From the NCBI RefSeq assembly GCF_030056665.1, contig NZ_JASHIG010000004.1: a DNA stretch of 64,000 nucleotides; one strand, given 5' to 3'. The DNA comes from Flectobacillus roseus. GTDB taxonomy: Bacteria; Bacteroidota; Bacteroidia; Cytophagales; Spirosomataceae. The notes beneath the pieces were generated by a model. The model was not told the origin of the DNA, did no database searches, and saw nothing but the letters and a program-made list of their open reading frames with translations. Each line of letters opens with the position of its first letter. Within the stretch, counting starts at the first letter, position 1. The position numbers and the translations under genes were made by a program. This document shows positions 61,287 through 64,000 of the stretch, in pieces.

Positions 61287-63671
61287 CTACTTAATGGCAT
61301 TTGTGATACTAATAATCACATACACCAAAGAACTAATTCCGCTCATGATAGCGATGCGCTCACCTACACTGAGTTTAGATTGGGTTTCTTTGTCTTGTTC
61401 GGGTACCACTACTTCTGAGCCTGGCAATACTTTAGGGTATTTTCTGAAAAACAAAAAATGATTGGTTTTATCAGACATCCCATTGGCATATTTCACATAA
61501 ATGCGATTTCGTTGCGCCAAAGGACTAAGTCCGCCCGCTTGTGACAAATAGGTCTGTAAGCTTTGTCCCTCACGATAAGCCACTGCAACTGGATTGAGCA
61601 AACCACCAGTTAATTTGACTGTTTCAACCAATCGTGGAATCGTAATTTTATCGCCTGCCAACAATAACAAATTTTCAGATTGCTGTGGATTTGCCAAAAT
61701 CAAGGATAAATCAATCGCCACTACCGACGAATCTCGCTGAAAAACGGCACCTTGTGGATACGCTCCTTTTTTGAGCCCACCTGCCAATTGAACTAAATCA
61801 CTAATTCGCTGTGCCTTGTCTTTGATAGTGTACGAACCGGGATACGCCACTTCTCCATCAATATAGACCGATTTTTGGGCTTCATAATTAGGAGCAGTTC
61901 GAATATAGACTTTATCGAAAGGCATCAGAGCCATAGAGGCTTCTTTGGATTCAAGACTTAGTTTTTTATCTAAATCAAAAAATAAAATCTCAACACTGTG
62001 GTCGTTATCTGCTGAATATTGCTCTGTTTTGACCCTTCTCGACAATTCCACTTTCGAAGCACTGGCCCCTTCGGTAAATCCTTTGGCTTGTAAAATCAAA
62101 TCGCCCAGAGTCATGCCGTCGATATATTCATAAGTTCCTGCTTGGTTGACTTCTCCCTCGATTTTTACCACACGTTTTTCCTGTAAATCATGTGAAGAAT
62201 AAACTGTCAGAAAATCTTCTCGCTTCAAAGGAATATCTGGTTTTTCTCCACTCAGGATTTTCCCTAAATCAAGATTCACTAATTCATATTGGTCGTTACT
62301 TTTCAAACGACGCAGACTTGCACGATTCGTAAATGCCTCTGGCTTGAGTCCTTCGGCTATTTGGAGTAATTCTTTTACGGTAGAAGTCCCTTTTTCGATG
62401 GCATATTCACCCGGACGAAAGACAGCTCCTGCGATTTTTACACGGTTTTCAAAACGCTCCAAAATCGTCCCAATGGTATATTTGTCGCCACTTTTAGGAA
62501 TAAAACTCGCTACTTCTTCTTGTGCAACATTAATGAGTTTTAATTCTTTAGCAGTATTTCGTTTGAGCTGAATCGAATAGGTATAAGCTTTATCTGTAAA
62601 ACCACCCGCAAAGCGTAAAACATCTTGAAGTGTCTCTGTTTTTTCTACTTCAAAAATCATCGGACGCTTCACTTCTCCTTGTAACTCAACTCTTGTAGTA
62701 TAATCTCCAATTCGGATAATATCTTGATCTTGCAAACGCACATTATCCTTTTGGTCGGCACGAAGCAAGAAGTCATATAAGTCTAATATGCGATAAACCT
62801 TGTTGTTACGGATCAAACGGATATTTCGAAAAGAACCATTTTCTGAGGGTCCACCCGCCGCATACAAGGCATTGAATATCGTTGCCAATGACGAAACAGT
62901 GTAAGTGCCTGGGCGGCTAACTTCGCCCGTAAGTGTTACCTTAATACTTCGAACATTGCCCAAAGTCACTTGTGCCGATACTCCACTTCCTGCCACATTG
63001 AGCCCTTGGTATAACTGTCGTAAACGCGAAACGATGCGTTGCGAGGCACTTTCTACACTGAGTCCGTTGACATAAATCGGGCTTAGATTCAGTATTTTGA
63101 CAGTTCCTTCTGGACTTACTTTTACATGAAAGTTATCTAAAGCTGCACCGTAAATATCCACAATCAGCTCGTCGTCGGTACCTAATTGATAATTTTGAGG
63201 CGTGGCAATACGTAGGTTAGGCTCAAAACTTAACCCTTCTTTGGTAAAAAGAGCTTTACCAAAAACAGCTGAAGCAATATTGGATGGCTGAGGTTCGGAA
63301 AGTTGCCCTAATTGAGTTCTGGATGTGTTTTCGGGAGGAGTGACGTTGGTCAAAACCTTATTTTGTTCGGTTCTTACTTTTTCTACTCGTTCTTTAATCC
63401 TAGCAATTTCAGCAGGGCTATATCCCTGTTGTTGCGCTACTTTTTCGATTTGACTAATAGACAAACCACTAGTTTGCGCTTTTTGGATAAAGAGCTGAAT
63501 TTGTTCGTCTGAGACCGTTTCTACAGATTTTTTTTGAGAAAAACCATTGATAGAAATTGAAAAGCAGATCAAGATTATAGGTGTACAAAGCAACAAACTT
63601 CGGCGACTGATGGAAAAATAACCTCGCCAAAAAGCCGTAGCTATTGGTAGAAAAACTTGTAAGGTTCGCAT
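61287..63671 (-). CDS. Outer-membrane polysaccharide export protein with multiple SLBB domains (Wza-like)
   Basis: A 794-residue protein with a membrane/signal segment (about 23-45), a UBA-like helical region (QIEKVAQQQGYSPAEIARI), a Poly_export domain (~150-230, QLGTDDELIVDIYGAALD) and about five or six SLBB units (e.g. VTLTGEVSRPGTYTVSSLATI, VYIDGEVAYPGSYTIKD). It is twice the length of E. coli Wza (379 residues) through extra SLBB units, a common Bacteroidota form. It ends with a hydrophobic helix (ISSLVYVIISITNA). It forms the outer part of the export channel together with the Wzz-like protein. It is the first gene of the ten-gene operon. Confidence 0.92.
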   Translation of the reverse strand: MRTLQVFLPIATAFWRGYFSISRRSLLLCTPIILICFSISINGFSQKKSVETVSDEQIQLFIQKAQTSGLSISQIEKVAQQQGYSPAEIARIKERVEKVRTEQNKVLTNVTPPENTSRTQLGQLSEPQPSNIASAVFGKALFTKEGLSFEPNLRIATPQNYQLGTDDELIVDIYGAALDNFHVKVSPEGTVKILNLSPIYVNGLSVESASQRIVSRLRQLYQGLNVAGSGVSAQVTLGNVRSIKVTLTGEVSRPGTYTVSSLATIFNALYAAGGPSENGSFRNIRLIRNNKVYRILDLYDFLLRADQKDNVRLQDQDIIRIGDYTTRVELQGEVKRPMIFEVEKTETLQDVLRFAGGFTDKAYTYSIQLKRNTAKELKLINVAQEEVASFIPKSGDKYTIGTILERFENRVKIAGAVFRPGEYAIEKGTSTVKELLQIAEGLKPEAFTNRASLRRLKSNDQYELVNLDLGKILSGEKPDIPLKREDFLTVYSSHDLQEKRVVKIEGEVNQAGTYEYIDGMTLGDLILQAKGFTEGASASKVELSRRVKTEQYSADNDHSVEILFFDLDKKLSLESKEASMALMPFDKVYIRTAPNYEAQKSVYIDGEVAYPGSYTIKDKAQRISDLVQLAGGLKKGAYPQGAVFQRDSSVVAIDLSLILANPQQSENLLLLAGDKITIPRLVETVKLTGGLLNPVAVAYREGQSLQTYLSQAGGLSPLAQRNRIYVKYANGMSDKTNHFLFFRKYPKVLPGSEVVVPEQDKETQSKLSVGERIAIMSGISSLVYVIISITNAIK

Positions 63672-63718
63672 TTACTACAAAATAACGGATATGAGGTTAA
63701 TAGATAGTTCTATCATTA

Positions 63719-63726
63719 CAAATGTA
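63719..63726 (-). promoter_or_regulatory. Possible -7 element of the polysaccharide operon promoter
   Basis: TACATTTG on the minus strand fits TAnnTTTG, 48 bp before the wza-like ATG. At the -33 distance only TTAT is seen. A GATAG-TT-CTATC palindrome (63703-63714) overlies the predicted start of transcription and could be an operator. Confidence 0.4.
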
Positions 63727-63774
63727 AAAATATCCCTTGAAATTCATAAAGTTTACGACTGATTTTTATAGGAT

Positions 63775-63818
63775 AATTTGGTAATTTGAAAATGTGATGA
63801 TTTGAAAATTTGAAGATA
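63775..63818 (+). repeat. R4 repeat, single-arm copy
   Basis: AATTTGGTAATTTGAAAATG followed by TGATGATTTGAAAATTTGAAG repeats the left arm of the long hairpin at 18288-18361 (ATTTGAAAATGTGATGATTT is shared), but no complementary arm follows. It lies upstream of the polysaccharide operon. Confidence 0.55.
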
Positions 63819-63867
63819 TTGGTTAGTGCAATTATGATACATTGAAGCGAAGAATACTCATTAACAC

Positions 63868-63995
63868 CAAAAAAGCGGTCGAAATTAGTTTTTCGACCGC
63901 TTTTTTGATACTATATTTCAGAATGATATTTACTGATGGAGTTTCTATTAAAATAATCACTAAACCACTCAATCACCATTCACTCAATAGAAATT
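63868..63995 (+). repeat. R1 element, copy F (partial)
   Basis: It holds the central hairpin (63868-63884 with 63891-63907, core GCGGTCGAAA, 17-bp stem, loop TTAGTT), GATACTATATTTCAGAATGATA as in copy C reversed, and AATAATCACTAAACCACTCAATCACC. The small GCGTCT hairpin is decayed and no terminal repeats are seen; the window ends just after. It is upstream of the polysaccharide operon, beyond its presumed promoter. Confidence 0.75.
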
Positions 63996-64000
63996 AAAAA

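Noticed and set aside
1..64000. CRISPR array, prophage, insertion sequence or toxin-antitoxin module
   Set aside because: No regularly spaced direct repeats, cas genes, transposase, integrase or paired small toxin/antitoxin genes were seen; the repeats found are dispersed and inverted.

Overview
The window looks like chromosomal DNA of a low-GC Bacteroidota, most likely Cytophagales (a Spirosomataceae-like organism; genus not determinable by eye). The reasons are a C-terminal type IX secretion (T9SS) sorting domain, DUF2480, a TTTG-N19-TAnnTTTG promoter ahead of rpmH, a LytS/LytTR pair, a giant beta-propeller sensor kinase, weak Shine-Dalgarno signals, and a multi-SLBB polysaccharide export protein. 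I see no transposase, integrase, phage gene or CRISPR array.

Layout. 0.4-2.6 kb: a GT39-like membrane glycosyltransferase. 2.8-14.1 kb: a minus-strand block rich in peptidases (tricorn-like S41, secreted M4 with T9SS tail, M20, M61) plus a methyltransferase and a small lipoprotein. 14.2-18.9 kb: housekeeping genes rpmH, rnpA, a CtpA-type protease, tsaB, DUF2480 and an HNH nuclease. 19.4-24.0 kb: a small helical protein, BatD-like protein, aroC-tadA, superoxide dismutase and tRNA-His. 24.0-33.1 kb: a class A beta-lactamase-fold hydrolase, YdcZ-like transporter, Nudix and SGNH hydrolases, LytS/LytTR, a CPA1 Na+/H+ antiporter, yidD, a CobW-type GTPase and an HPP membrane protein. 33.7-38.0 kb: a phosphodiester/phosphomonoester pair (GDPD, then alkaline phosphatase with a GDPD-like N-terminal domain) followed by a sensor kinase. 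38.3-43.8 kb: divergent acyl-CoA dehydrogenase and enoyl-CoA hydratase genes, two small secreted proteins and a TMTC-like TPR membrane protein. 43.9-63.7 kb: an exopolysaccharide/O-antigen locus on the minus strand.

In the polysaccharide locus, ten genes appear to run as one operon from a Wza/SLBB exporter through Wzz-like, GT2, sugar epimerase, Wzx, Wzy, an asparagine-synthase-like amidotransferase, two GT4 enzymes and a second amidotransferase. A plus-strand propeller histidine kinase then interrupts the locus before a further GT4 gene and a UDP-GlcNAc 2-epimerase. No priming sugar-phosphate transferase and no tyrosine-kinase domain are present, so those steps must be encoded elsewhere.

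The most unusual content is intergenic. At least five short dispersed repeat families occupy the gaps. The best (here called R1) is about 200 bp, with terminal inverted repeats GAGTCATCCC/GGGATGACTC, a central hairpin of 17-26 bp and a second small hairpin (AGACGCAAT...ATTGCGTCT). Six full or partial copies are present, and four of the seven convergent gene junctions contain one. The stem sequence differs between copies but stays almost fully base-paired in each, which argues for selection on the hairpin. The other families (R2-R5), an excess of perfect DnaA-box 9-mers, and several palindromes are described individually. All functional assignments rest on reading motifs, not on database searches.
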